Positions 47,917 to 60,101 of a stretch of DNA of 64,000 bases are shown here, one piece after another. The translations under genes were made by a program, and so were the position numbers. How positions within the stretch are numbered: the first letter of the stretch is position 1; every line of letters starts with the position of its first letter. Source of the DNA: Fennellomyces sp. T-0311 (lineage: Eukaryota > Mucoromycota > Mucoromycetes > Mucorales > Lichtheimiaceae); assembly GCA_025266875.1 (NCBI GenBank), contig JALLLT010000025.1, positions 310,001-374,000 of the forward strand. The letters run 5' to 3'. Below the pieces are notes generated by a model. It was not told where the DNA came from. It did no database searches and saw nothing but the letters and a program-made list of their open reading frames with translations.

Positions 47917-49663
47917 ATCCGACTCTACATATATATTCACACACACACACACGCACACACGCACACACACGTACACAGCCATAAACACACCTATCATATA
48001 CAAACCGCGCATATCACCTCTTCTACTTCCCTCGCTTATATACTCCATTCCTCTTTCTCTTTTTCTCTATTCCTCGTTGCATCCAACCAAGCTATTACTA
48101 CTCCTCCTTGATTAGCATTTTATATTATTATTTTATTTCTCTAGTTCATTTCAATCCATAGAAAAACAAAGATTAATTTTTTAACAAACAAACGCCAAAC
48201 ATTGAGTTGCACAACAACATTGGCTGCGTTCAATTCCCGGCCCTTAGCGAGTCTACGTTACACACATGCAGAGGCGATGCGTTTAGTGCGACCTTGCTTT
48301 CGCTCCACCTTTGCATATCGCCTGACAACGGTTTGCCTAGTTACTTTTACTTCCACAGAGGTGCTGTAAAAGTCGGCAGTATCCTCGGCATTGATATTCG
48401 ACGCTTTCTATTGTTTCCATGACATACATAGCTTTTCGGGGGAGGGCAATTCTTTTTTTTATCGCCATTGTTCTTCCCAGGGGTCAAAAATGATGACCAC
48501 TCAGATTGTTGAGCACGTGGCCACCTGAATCTTACTTTCTTTTCACCATGCTTGGATGCGCACCGGTTTACCTATTAATGTCTGCATAAGCTTTTTTGTG
48601 CTCCACAGAAGAAGGCTTGAAACACATACGCAACGCTTATAGGCTCTTGTAACCGACCAGGGTATGGATCCACGTTAGTTGCTTTGCTGTATGTCCCATT
48701 CTTTTCATTGTTAATCATATGCCTCCTTGGCAAATAGGCAGCAGATTCATTTTGAATAGCTAAACTACTGTTCACCTCAAATGTGGCACGCTTGTCAACA
48801 TAGTAGCCACTCCCAATTGTTAGGGGTATGTGGCTTTATCCGTCCTTTTCTTCACTACTAGTTGTAAAAATTTGCAATCCAGTATCCATTAAATATAACT
48901 CCAATGCGGTAATTACCTTAAGCAAGCCATAAACGCATCGGTAAACCTATACATGGTGAGTATGTTAAGTACATACGGAGGTGTCATATATACGCGCTTG
49001 ACTTAATAAGCACGCGGCAACTGGTCGTTAGGGTTACGTAGTGGCGATTATTCAAAAATGGAACCAAATTAACCGAACAAGACACAAAGGAAATAGGTAC
49101 CATGTTTCCTACGAGTTTGCACCTTTTATAATGCGTGTTTGTCGTGCAATGGGTTTTCCTTATTCCGGAGCTATCCATGGTCCTACCACGGCTATATTTG
49201 CTATATCTATGTCATCTTGAGTTTGATGAGAACAAACGTGACTATGGCTGACGAGGTTGCCCCTGACGTGGATAAGATCATCTCTTGGCACGCCACTTTC
49301 CAGTAACCCCTTTGTCCTCAATGCAAACCACCACATAGACGCTTCATTTGTATCAGCAGTCATATAAAGCTGACTTCAGACTTGTACAGTATCCGTCCAT
49401 TACTCCCCTTGTAATAAAATGCTTTACTTATTGTGAGCTGTACTTTGCGAGCGTCATTTTTAGCATCAACAAGTCGCTTTCCGAGTACGTACCAGTATGG
49501 TGCCATGTTCTCGAATTTAAAACGTACCCCAACGTTCCTAACTATGAGAAATACTATCCAACCAAAAAAAGGTTTGACAGGATAAAATTAATTATTCAAG
49601 GATTCATTCTTGGATCAAAGGATACGTTACAAAAATTGCGTTGTTGTGAACATGATCGTTGAG
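47917..49663. other. Intergenic region with a CA microsatellite
   Basis: A (CA)n tract with CG interruptions lies at about 47939-47972, just after the orphan gene. The rest up to the LINE target site has no supportable gene. Confidence 0.5.
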
Positions 49664-49678
49664 CTATTGTTTTGCATT
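49664..49678. repeat. Left target-site duplication of the LINE copy
   Basis: CTATTGTTTTGCATT occurs here and again at 52179-52193, exactly flanking the reverse-transcriptase segment. Confidence 0.85.
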
Positions 49679-51945
49679 AAACTCGATAATCAAGCGTATG
49701 CGTCGAAATCGTCAAGCGAGCCATACGTTCTCCCATCCAGCAGGCCCCCAATTCGCTGCCGAATTTATGGTTGATCACCTCGCTGAAGTTTTTGGAGGCG
49801 AGTGGGACTCAAAGAGGACGTCGAATCATTGGCGCACCAATGACAATATAGGCGACGAGACTGAGCCTTTTCCTGCTGCAGAAATTGCTGACAGCATACG
49901 CAAAATGGCACCAAGGAAAGCACCAGGCGCTGATCATATAACGGGTGCTATGCTCAAACCTATTGCAGAACCACTGTCGAATATCCTAAGCAAGTTTTTG
50001 ACGATCTGTTGGAACTGGTCATATGTCCCCATATCATGGCGGACAGCCCATGTTGTTCCAATTTACAAGAAAGGTGATACCTCGGACGCTGGAAACTACA
50101 GGCCAATCAGTCTCACCAGCGTGCTGCGGAAACTTTTGGAACGCTGTCTATTGCCAAAACTTCTTAGAGCGATGCCAGCCCTTGACATAGCTCAAGGCGG
50201 TTTTAGACATAAACGCGGAGCCCTCGACCAGGCTTTTGCGCTGAACATGCTTATCCGCCAATACCAACGTCAATATGGAGAACCACCAGTCCAAGCTTTT
50301 CTTGACATTAAGCAAGCGTACGACTCGAGCTCAAGAGAAATCATATGGTCAACGTTGCAGGGAAACCTGCCGAGCGCTCTGTTCCATCTTATACGACACC
50401 TGTTTGACGACGTACGAATTGCGGTTATTCTCCAGAACCATCGATCTCGGTATATCCGGCCTGCAAGAGGGGTTTTACAAGGCTCTATCCTTAGCCCACT
50501 ACTATATGCTGTATTCATCAACTCTCTACCCAGGAGACTTCGCATTAGGATGCAAGTACTTGGAAAAAAGCCGCTAGTGCTACGTACAGCTCCACTCTCT
50601 GTACAAGATACGGAAGCATCTGTGCAACACATGACAAATAGCCCCAAGTCATCGAGGGTACTTATATCCTCACTGCTATACGCAGATGATGTGGCATTAC
50701 TGGGTTCATCACAAGATATGGTCCACCTGCTGAAGATTGCTGAATTACACTCGAATGAATATGGTTATCGATGGCATCCAGGCAAGTGCGCTATAATTGA
50801 GCCACCACCAAACAATAGCAGTCAGCCACGACCTCGGAACTATATGATATATGGAACACCGATCAACAAAGTCGATTGTTTCCAATACCTCGGCCTACCA
50901 TTTACGTACGACGGTATTGATCTTGATCAACTCATAAATCAACGCATCTCGAAGGCGACAGGTAGCATGACCTTACTTCGACAGCTGGGCATACACCAAT
51001 ATGGCATTGGGCTATGGCCAGCACTGCGCACATACCGTTCATTTGTACGACCTGTTCTTGAATATGGCATCGCAATCGCGGCGCTATCGGCGAAACAAAT
51101 GGAAAAGTTGGAACGCGCACAGACTGGGTGTATCAAGATGACACGTAATCGCAACAAGCAAACGCACTGCCCAACAACTGTCCCGATGGTGATGGCGGAT
51201 TTACCATCAATGCAGATCCGCACTCGTACTCTCCAACTAAAGTTTACTATGCACCTGCAATCATTGCCAACATCAACTATGGCCCGGACAGTAGAACGTG
51301 CGCTACTATCAAATGGGAAAAAACCCTGCGACCAACAGTGGCGGCGGCTAACAGCAACCAACTCTATCAACCAAAGGCTCAAAAAGATACAAAGTGAGGT
51401 ATCACCACCAAAAGATCCGGTCCAGGCAGCGATCGACAGCATGCGAGATGACGAGCTCAAGTCAAGAGGCAAAGCATCTGTATCAGTACGCTGTCTACGA
51501 CAGATGCGTATGATTGATCCAATTTTATACCTCGAAGCGTCGACAAATGATAGACACCGGCTCGTCAACTGGAGACTACATTGGCTTCCGCCAACGTACA
51601 ACCCACCAGACTGCCACTGTGGACAAGGAAAGGCCCAAAAGAGGACACTACACATCCTGCCCGCTTGTAGAGTTACAAATGCAAGAATTGCTGGAAGCTT
51701 TCGGCGCCATTCCTGAGCTCGATCCTGATGTCCACCCGATAGACTATATCCTGAATTGCCTTCCGCGTTCAGATGTCGGTCTCACCCGTGGTAAATGGAA
51801 GCACACTTGGCCAGCACTACTCCGAGTTCTACACAGGATTGACAACCTGATCCACCCGAATGCGGATAACGAAGAAAGTAGCAAATCAATCACCGGACGG
51901 TCCATCCAAATTTCGACAGATTCCTCCCAACGAAACCACACATGA
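49679..51945 (+). pseudogene. LINE reverse transcriptase, truncated and frameshifted
   Basis: The open frame (to 51716) holds the reverse-transcriptase core. It includes RKAPGADHITGAML, VPIYKKGDTSDAGNYRPISL, AFLDIKQAYDS with the first catalytic Asp, RGVLQGSILSPLLYAVFIN and LLYADDVALL (catalytic YADD, about 50.69 kb). A thumb region and a C-terminal Cys/His motif (CHCGQ) follow. Near 51650 the frame shifts. The matching continuation lies in another frame, 51514-51945, which contains a Cys-Pro plus PIDYILNCLP and KWKHTWPALLRVL. The endonuclease domain is absent. The catalytic residues remain, but the copy cannot encode a full protein. Confidence 0.88.
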
Positions 51946-52178
51946 CATGTTTGGTTTTGTAAGGGTCTACTTACAATATGACAGTGCCACCCCGCTATCT
52001 ACCATCTTGGGCTACACTGGTCTGCTTTTTTTTCGTTCACCAATAAGGTTTTTTTTTCAAGCATGGATTTTCTCATCCCTTTGTACAAATTTAACGACAC
52101 CTTCGAACCGCAAGGGAGAGACCTAATACCTTTAGGAGCTGGTCTATTACCTCTCAAAAATAAATTATAACTTTTGAA
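49679..52178 (+). mobile_element. 5'-truncated non-LTR (LINE) retrotransposon copy
   Basis: This 2.5 kb element is flanked by a 15 bp direct repeat. The left boundary falls in the linker before the reverse-transcriptase domain, so the upstream endonuclease and any ORF1 are missing. That is the usual result of incomplete target-primed reverse transcription. The right end is a short AT-rich tail (AATAAATTATAACTTTTGAA) after a 3' untranslated stretch with no long poly(A). No LTRs are present. Mucoralean genomes carry LINE elements, and family placement needs comparison. Confidence 0.88.
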
Positions 52179-52193
52179 CTATTGTTTTGCATT
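52179..52193. repeat. Right target-site duplication of the LINE copy
   Basis: This is an identical 15 bp copy of the sequence at 49664-49678. It marks the insertion boundary. Confidence 0.85.
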
Positions 52194-55100
52194 CCTACTG
52201 TGAAATGGTATATCCCTAAACGAGATACTGAGTTGAGTCCAATCTAATCCTTTACCTTTATCCAGTTATCATTCTTAAGGACCTCGTTTCCCCGATCACC
52301 ATAGAAAGGATCTCCACTGGGTTGGCTCACGATTGAAGTGATCCCATTCCCGGAGTATCATGACTAGAGGATGACTTACCGACATTTCAACCTCCTCTTC
52401 TACCGCTTCCCCTCCCCCAGGACTCGGTGCCCAGCGGCTTTTAGTAAACAACACAGCGTCGAATAGGAAATTTTTGTTAGGTACCAGCTGGGGTAGCAAC
52501 AAAATATGAGGCTGACAGTTTACATCACAAATCAAGTTAGTATGTACTGTTATGTTTACATTGTGGATACAACAGTTGCCCCGTGAAAGAACACTCCATA
52601 CGTAATTCAGTGTACGACTGGAAAATAGTGTAAAAGATGTAGGTGCCAACACCATTGGTTTCCGGTGTCAAAAAGGTCTAGCCCACTCCTCCGGAAAGAT
52701 TGATACGTATGAGTTAGTATGTATATGTTTGCTTGAGATTGATACGAACAGCAATTGCATATATTCTTAGTAATACTTCTTTGCAAGTCGTAAGGAGTGT
52801 GTACGTATTCGATTACATAGGTATTATTAATGATTGGACAACTAAACCATCTTTTGTTACGGCACGTTCCCCAGATGAGAAAGTACAGAAACACAGGAAA
52901 GATGCTTCGAGATAGCGATGATAGCTGTTCACCTGACTTTCGTCGACTATTGATCTTATATGTAATTATTTTACCATAAACAAGTCAATATTTGGCCCTT
53001 TCCTTTTTATTTTATTATGCCCGGATAAACTTGTTAGCGTTTGTACTCATACACCGGTCTGATATGAGCACTATTCTTTCAAACTAATGTATTCATCCAT
53101 ACTACAAGGCAATAAACTTTGTGGAAAGTATAAACTGGTATCTCTTTATTGTTGACTATTGGTGCTGTTATAATCTATTTTATCATCAAGCCAAAGTCCC
53201 CTTCATCTGTGTGGAGCTTGACTTTATCTTAATAGATGACTGTAATCGTATCTTTCCACCACTCCCCTGTACTATATACTTTTTAATGTTGTTAAGGACC
53301 ACTTGTTTTAGTCTGAACGCACATTTGGGTAAGTATGTGTGTCAAAAAGTATATGGGACTCTTACCATCTTTGCTGACGAGACCTAATGGGATCTACGGG
53401 GAGGCCGTTTTTTTTGCTGGCACGGCACTAAAGCAGTAACGGGGCTCTATTCAGATCTAGTACCATTTGCGCACTCTCTATACATGTTTATAAACGGTAT
53501 ATATGGTGCTTCAAGGCGTTATTTAGGCTATTTCACACGACTCTTTTGAACCTTGCGCCCCAAAATGACTCGGAGATTTCGTCCGATACCACGGAGCCTG
53601 TGACCACAAACTTGGTTCTGTCTTTACGAAATAAATTGGGTAAGAGAAAGCGTGCTCTGATTCAGTAACAGTAGAGATAGGTACCTTGGATATAACGTTC
53701 TCGAAAGTAGAAGCATATGAAAACCTCTCCGTTTCAAATCATCTCCCAATATTGTGGTATGGTACCACCGCAGAATTGTTTTTCTTGTACTGCCCTGATA
53801 TAAATGGTATCGCGCTTCTGCATATCGCGATGGCTACGAACAATAAATGTGCGACCATACAAACGTTCATGACCAAATAATCTTTGTACGTAATCCCACA
53901 AAAAGTAGAGTTGTGCAAAGTTTCCAAAGCAACGGTGTGCATCGGCGTATTTTAATAAAGATACGATTCATACCTGTGCTGTGAACCTGTGACAAATAAA
54001 TCTGCTCATTAGGCTCTGCAAGTATACAACGTTTGGGGAGAGGTGGACAGTGAGAACCGCAAACATGCCCGTGATCATGGAGGCCCCGCGGTAGCTATAA
54101 ACGTCAAAACTCCTTGTTTTTCTTTCTTGTCATCAACCTTCATTGCACTCTTCCTACATCTGATACTTCAACATGGTTCGCAACATCAAGACGGTTTCGC
54201 GGTGGTTCATTATCCATTGTATGCCAAGATATTACGATTCTGCATTCGAAAAGTGAGCAGATTCGGAGTTACTTCTATTGCACTTTAGCTGCACCGAGAC
54301 TATGGGTTATCATACCAATCATTGGATTAGATTACACACAAGCTGAATAAGCAGTTTACAAAAAAAAAAGCTCTCTGATCAGAACACACAAAATTGGTTT
54401 GAGGAGATCTTGTATATTTGACCATATAGTCCCAACGATTACCCGAACAATTGCAAGTGAAACCTCTCCATTCAAACATTGTATTGTTTGAAACCCACTC
54501 TATCGTCCCCTAGTAATGATCCATGAGTAACAAATGTCAGCGAAACCGTTTATACCATCAGCATATACAAAGAACTTTGTCCATGAGTAAACGAAAAGTT
54601 AGAGGTCAAATTACCCGATTGGGTAGAGCATCCTTAGTATGGGTTAAGATGTCTCAATAGGTGGGGTAAGATATAGCAACCCGAATTTATGGCTTCAGAA
54701 GGGAACAAAGACAAAAATAACCATCTGACCAACACTTGTAACAAACCGAATAAATTGGTAAGACAGTCTGCAATAACGAGATGCGACTGACCTGGCGCTA
54801 TGTGTAAGGATCGCTTTGATTATGCCCGCTCTATGCACCGAATATCCAAGGCTGGCGCTGCTCTCCATTCCTTGTGGCAGCACAAAATGAACACCCCCTT
54901 TGCTGAATTACCAGATCTTCAGTTGTGCCGAGTACATAATTAGAAATCGGTTCCCTTAAAGAAAATGGAGAGTAGATGCATATATTTACATTGATTTGTC
55001 TATTGCGATTTGCGTCTTGTGGCATCGTGGCGAAAGGTAACCTTACCAGCTGATATTCTACAGTTTTCTTTGTCATATACAACCAAACACGCATGGAATT

Positions 55101-55871
55101 CTGAGCGTATCCCGCGGATTTCTTGCAGCCAACTTTGTGACAAAGCTTTTCCACATTGAGTTGCTTATAGATGTATGCCATACTGGGACCTCAAGTTGAA
55201 TGACTGCTTTGAATCAGGGGTTTGTTGCACGAACTCTGAAATTTTGTACAATGGGGATTTACCATGCGTTTTCTGCGTGGCGACAACGTGGTTCAATGAA
55301 TGGACGTAGAGGGATACAAGCTTGTCAAGAAAAAACAGTTAAAGCATGGAGGTCTCTGCAGGGTATGTCAAGGGAAAGAGAAAGCAAATACTGTTGTCCT
55401 GATTGGCGATGGAATTGCTCATTTGACATTGACAAGTGCAAGATGCACAATAAAATGGAAAGCGAGCGAATGCCCCCTCTGTGTTACCAATTCATGCATA
55501 AGGCACTGTTGCCTTTCTGTTGTATGCGCGGGTAAAGCGGGCATACCATTTTCACATTTTTGAAACCCAAATCATGAGCCGCAAACGAGTCGTGTAACGC
55601 ACCAAAAACGGCAATTCAGAAGGTTGACTTTTGAAATAACATTATGGTTGTGTTATCCGAAAGCGAGAGAACGATCGGATCAGCCATGCTGTACGCAAGA
55701 TTATGGGAGCCAGCTTGGTTTGAGCTTATGTTTGGAAATCACTGTATCTCGTAGCAAGCCCTTTTTTTTCGTAAAAGGTCGCAAAGCCATCTATATTTGA
55801 CTTGGATTTTTCTATTTCAGTTCTTTCGCTTTCTCTTTTTACCCCTCTTTCTTTCCTTTCTCTCACTCGAT
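52194..55871. other. 3.7 kb gene-poor region
   Basis: Short frames only. Two overlapping frames at 55200-55563 are cysteine-rich (GLCRVCQGKEKANT) but have no start context or family match. I see no repeats or element ends. Confidence 0.5.
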
Positions 55872-56886
55872 ATGTTGCCCTTCGACATGGGTAGCTCCGG
55901 TAACCAGGACGACGATCCAAATCATATAGAAGATCCCTATGCATTTTATATGAACCAAGCTGCACTTCCACCGGTGCCATTGCTGGATGAAGATGCCTTC
56001 ATGTCACAATGGCCGTTGCTGATGGATTTTGTTCCAGAAAATTCAACTACACCCGGATGGTAATGTCAACACTCTTTTTTGGCCCTTCATTTTTTTGTAT
56101 AAAAGGCTCAACTCACCATTGTTAGGAACTATGACCTTGCCATTGTACAGCACCCAATACGAGGACGACGATGTGGGTTTGGGAATAAGGATCGACGTCC
56201 TGTTAGCCCGCCACCAATTGTCGAGCTGGTGATTACTACTTCCGATGGAAAAAGGGTCAACGTCGAGTAAAGTTTCTATTTTAAGGCCGCACCCAACGCG
56301 TATCTAACACATGTTTGCACACTAGCGACGTCGATATATCGTTTTTTGTGGTGCTATGCGACAATTGGCAGGCGGATGGGATAACCGAAGCAAACGTCAT
56401 TCTCGAACCCGCAAAACGAAATCTCGTGGGCAACCTTGTGGCCTCAGCCGTCAAACTATACAATGTCCAGGGCGAGCTAGGCATTTACTTTATCTTTAGC
56501 GAAATAAGTATCCGTCTGGAAGGAACGTACCGTCTTGGATTCAGTTTGATCGACGTACGCCTGTAAGTTCAAAAAGATCAAAGCACTAAAGTTTTTGTTT
56601 ACACTTATCAAGATGTTAGACCTTGCATGTCGCCCGATCAATCTTCCGGTATCCTTACCAAGGTGTACACCGACGTGGTGACGATTTACACCGCAAAAAA
56701 CTTTCCTGGGGTAGCACGTAAAGTTTTTTTTTTTGACCCGCTAAGCACGTTTTTTTCATGTTTTTTTCATCAGCTCGCACGGAACTTTCTCAGTGCTTTC
56801 TGCGGCAAGGCATAAAAATCCCCGTGCGGAAAGAAGAAACAGGCACCAAACGACCAGCGAACGATACTGAGGAGGAGGCAGGCTAG
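55872..56886 (+). CDS. Velvet-domain regulator
   Basis: Five exons (55872-56059, 56126-56266, 56326-56562, 56620-56717, 56774-56886) join in phase to 258 residues. Velvet proteins are NF-kB-like DNA-binding regulators that couple development, light and metabolism in fungi. The velvet fold is visible. YDLAIVQHPIRGRRCGFGNKD is followed by RRPVSPPPIVEL, then an SFFVVLCDNW strand, NLVGNLVASAVKL, GIYFIFSEISIRLEGTYRL and SGILTKVYTDVVTIYTAKNF. It closes with ELSQCFLRQGIKIPVRKEE. A stretch of about 60 acidic residues precedes the domain, and a short basic-acidic tail follows. Without alignment I cannot say whether it is VosA-, VelB- or VelC-like. Confidence 0.92.
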
Positions 56887-58433
56887 AAGAACGACGAGAC
56901 AACGACGAAAACGACGCTTTCAACAGAAACAAAAAACGAGCCGACCGATCGCGAATAGAATATCTGTTATATCACTTCTGAGGAATCATGACAGTATACG
57001 CAATGAGCTTCATATAGCTTCTATTCATCAAAGATATGCCATCTAAACTGTTTTCTTATACATTTCTTATGCTCACAAATAAAAGGTCGTCACGTTACGT
57101 ACAGCAGCAATTCGCCTTCATCCACAGCAGGACCGCCAGCGGCAGCGATGTCGAGAAGAGAACAGAAAGGAGTAGAAGGAGGGTCGAGTGAAAAAAGGGC
57201 TCTTTCGGCTGAGACAAAAGGCTAACTCCTTTGTGTACGACCTTCTTTTACAATAAGTGGGTCGATAGCCAACAAGTATGTGTATGGAAATAGTTAGCTG
57301 GCCAGAGTTTTGGGCCGCAGGTTGCACAATGTGCGGTACTTGCCGCTTTCGCGCTGTCAATTCGCTTTCGATTTAATGCTACAAAGGCACATCGTTTTAC
57401 CGGAAAAGTATAATGAAACTACCCTCCTTTAATATGACGTCCATCTGGATTGACAGGTGAAAGATTAACGGGGTCGAAGCGTATTTTCTGAGTGCGCTGT
57501 TTATGCTTGTTTTAGCCAATTGGTCAGAAAAAAAGGTCGCTCCTCGAAAAAAAAAGTCAGTTACTGCAGCAATTGTACCTGTGCTAGCTGAACCCAAAGG
57601 CGTCGGTCCAAAATAGTCAATGGCTACCCGTAAGATTTTGTTGAACATTCATAGCCCGCTCATGCATCTGGACACAAAAGATGTTTAAAAAGCGGACTAC
57701 ACCAATGGCATCTTCATTGAGGGTGGTCCATGTGCGAGAACCTTATGAAACTTTTCTAATCGAACTCGTTCCTTGACTTCTTTGAAGCGGAGTTGAAATC
57801 AGAACGCGTATGCTGCATCATGGGTCACAACGCGATCGGCCCTGTGTCAGTATTAGGTTTAAGACAACAGTTGTTGCGGCAAAACGTTTGTTTTTCTTCC
57901 AGAGTTTACTTCTGACGGCAAGGTCGCTAGAACAAACTGGAAACAAAATACAATCGGTGCACTTTTACGTCACATACCGGTGAGAAAGTGAGTGTTTCAC
58001 ACCGCTCCAGCACACATGGACGTAAGTTTCCAATACAAGGCATTGTTATGCACCTGGGGAAAGGGCGTGCAGTGTTTAGCCACATGGATTTCAGGTTAGA
58101 CCACAAACTTTGACAATGGTCTATTGCAAGTTTTAAAAAGACGAAACCTTTTACCGTGGTAGACAGTCATCAAGCACACTTTTTTTCTCATACAAAAGTA
58201 ATTAGGTGTTACGAAGATGCAACTGGCGATCTTCAACTCACGGTGTACAGGTCACGTGTGTATGATCCACCTTATTTTACCTGGGAATATAGCGGCGCAA
58301 CCAAGTTTCAGTTCTAGTGTGTTTGTAAACATTACGGTAACAAGAGTCACGGATATATATATAACACATCAGATGGTCCTATACTAAACTCTCTTTGCAG
58401 CTACTATTGCTTCCGGTGAAAAAAATCCTAATA
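56887..58433. other. Intergenic region
   Basis: No supportable gene is present. This region lies between the velvet gene and the MITE. Confidence 0.5.
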
Positions 58434-58603
58434 CAGTGGCCGCTTTATAGAATGACATTTTATAACGATAATTCGATATAACGATACAATTCTCGATGCA
58501 CCAAAACGGTGATCACTGCCAAATCCCATTTTATATAACGATATTTTGATATAACGATAAAGTTTGGGCTGCACCATCGTATCGTTATATAAAGCGGCCA
58601 CTG
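58434..58603. mobile_element. 170 bp MITE with TA target duplication
   Basis: The terminal inverted repeats are CAGTGGCCGCTTTATA (58434-58449) and its exact reverse complement (58588-58603). TA dinucleotides flank both sides. The interior is AT-rich with several TATAACGATA units in both orientations and has no coding capacity. TA duplication with a CAGTGG start fits a non-autonomous Tc1/mariner-pogo-type element. Confidence 0.88.
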
Positions 58604-59195
58604 TACGTATAATTTCTTATTTTACTTTGTATCACGTTGTAAAGGCAGGTTACCCTGGACGCAGGTTTGACTTATATACGATTGCACAATAGCTTCACCG
58701 AAGACGTTGAATTTGAGGCAGGGGTGCGCGTCAACAACACGGCTCATTGAATTAACATTCTTGGTAGAATTTGAATTTGTTTGTCTGGTTCGCTACATGA
58801 ATAAAACTAGTCAAAATTCTGACTTAGCGCGGGCTTATTTTTGGATCAATGCAGTGTGTTATGGTGGTGTGAATATCAAGATCATTCCGGACATGGCTTA
58901 AAAAATAGCTTCTTCATTGCATTATCGCTGGTGTGCTCGGTACATATTCATCACTCGGCTAACCACCTCTGTCGCCTGCTGATAATAGCTTATGATCCTT
59001 GGCAAAAGGAAGAAGTGAAACTTCCATCTTGGCAACTAAAAGTATAATGTCATAATGTTGCATTTTTTTATTGTAGTTGTACATTCAGAGACAAAGAGAG
59101 GTTCATAATAGAAGAAGAAAAGAGATATATGTACACAAAAAGTATCGAAATAATGCTACAAAGAAAGGGAGGGGTGTGCAGGGATATATAGACTC
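58604..59195. other. Intergenic region
   Basis: This is the spacer after the MITE and 3' of the zinc-finger gene. No gene is visible. Confidence 0.5.
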
Positions 59196-60101
59196 CTATA
59201 GGATTAAAGAAGGAGGAAGTTTTGATGAAGGAGTGAGTGGGGATGCCATGTTCGCGGCACGAGCAGCAGCTGCCGCAGCAGCAATGGCCGCCACAATCGA
59301 GCCGCATCCATTTTCAACTTTAAGATGCCGATTCAGTGCATCCATGCGAGCAAACGGTTTGCTGCAATTGGTACAGACATAGGGTTTAATGTTCCAGTGT
59401 AATTTTTCATGTCGATTGCGATCGTGTTGGCGTGCAAAACGTCGACCACAGTGTTGACATGCATAGGGTCGTTCGGACGTGTGAGTGCGCATATGCGATG
59501 TGAGATTGTAGGGCCGGGTGAATGACTTGCCGCAGCCGGGGTGTTGGCAATAATATAGTGAAGAAGAGGATGAGCTAGCGGACGAATCCGATGATGTGTT
59601 CGTCGATGCTCTCTTGCGTTTCTTGGTTGCCTTATTGCTGTTGTTACTCGCCTTCCGTCGTCGTGTGGTTGTTGTTGGCTGTGGATCATAGAATGAAGAT
59701 CCTGCTGGTGGAGCCTGCATCAAGGGTACGTTCGCGATGGCTTCAGGACCGTATGAGAACGGAATGTCCTCCAATGGCGATGTCGAAGCAACGGTTGCAG
59801 GGGGCATGTACAATGGATCGTCCAGAAAGTCCAATGTGGTGCCGGACATAAAAGTAGATTCAGTAGGCGATACTGAACTCGCTGGTGAGACGGAATGCGT
59901 AGGCGAAACGGAGTGGGTGGGGCTTGGGTAGTAGCAGTGCATAAACGAGGTGTCATTATCGACCGGCGACGTCTCCGTTGGTGAAAAATAGTCGATTGCC
60001 TGATTGGGTAGTATATAGCAGTCTTGCTGCTGCTGGTGCTGCTGCATGAACATGTCGTCGACAACAAATGGATAGGCCATTGGCTCGTAGTAGGCTTGCA
60101 T
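59196..60101 (-). CDS. Crz1-like C2H2 zinc-finger transcription factor
   Basis: This single exon encodes 301 residues. The N-terminal two thirds are Gln-, Ser- and Pro-rich, with tandem THSVSP units (about residues 58-80), and are likely a regulatory/activation region. A basic patch (TKKRKRAS) precedes three C2H2 fingers. Their linkers read FTRPYNLTSHMRTHTSERPY, then FARQHDRNRHEKLHWNIKPY, then FARMDALNRHLKVENGC. These follow the order and wording of the Crz1/CrzA family, whose members are dephosphorylated by calcineurin and move to the nucleus on calcium rise. The third finger ends with Cys instead of the last His, as in that family. I could not confirm a calcineurin docking motif. Target genes are unknown. 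Confidence 0.88.
   Translation of the reverse strand: MQAYYEPMAYPFVVDDMFMQQHQQQQDCYILPNQAIDYFSPTETSPVDNDTSFMHCYYPSPTHSVSPTHSVSPASSVSPTESTFMSGTTLDFLDDPLYMPPATVASTSPLEDIPFSYGPEAIANVPLMQAPPAGSSFYDPQPTTTTRRRKASNNSNKATKKRKRASTNTSSDSSASSSSSSLYYCQHPGCGKSFTRPYNLTSHMRTHTSERPYACQHCGRRFARQHDRNRHEKLHWNIKPYVCTNCSKPFARMDALNRHLKVENGCGSIVAAIAAAAAAARAANMASPLTPSSKLPPSLIL

Noticed and set aside
55200..55563. Two overlapping cysteine-rich plus frames
   Set aside because: Both read the same DNA in different frames with no start context, splice pattern or conserved spacing.
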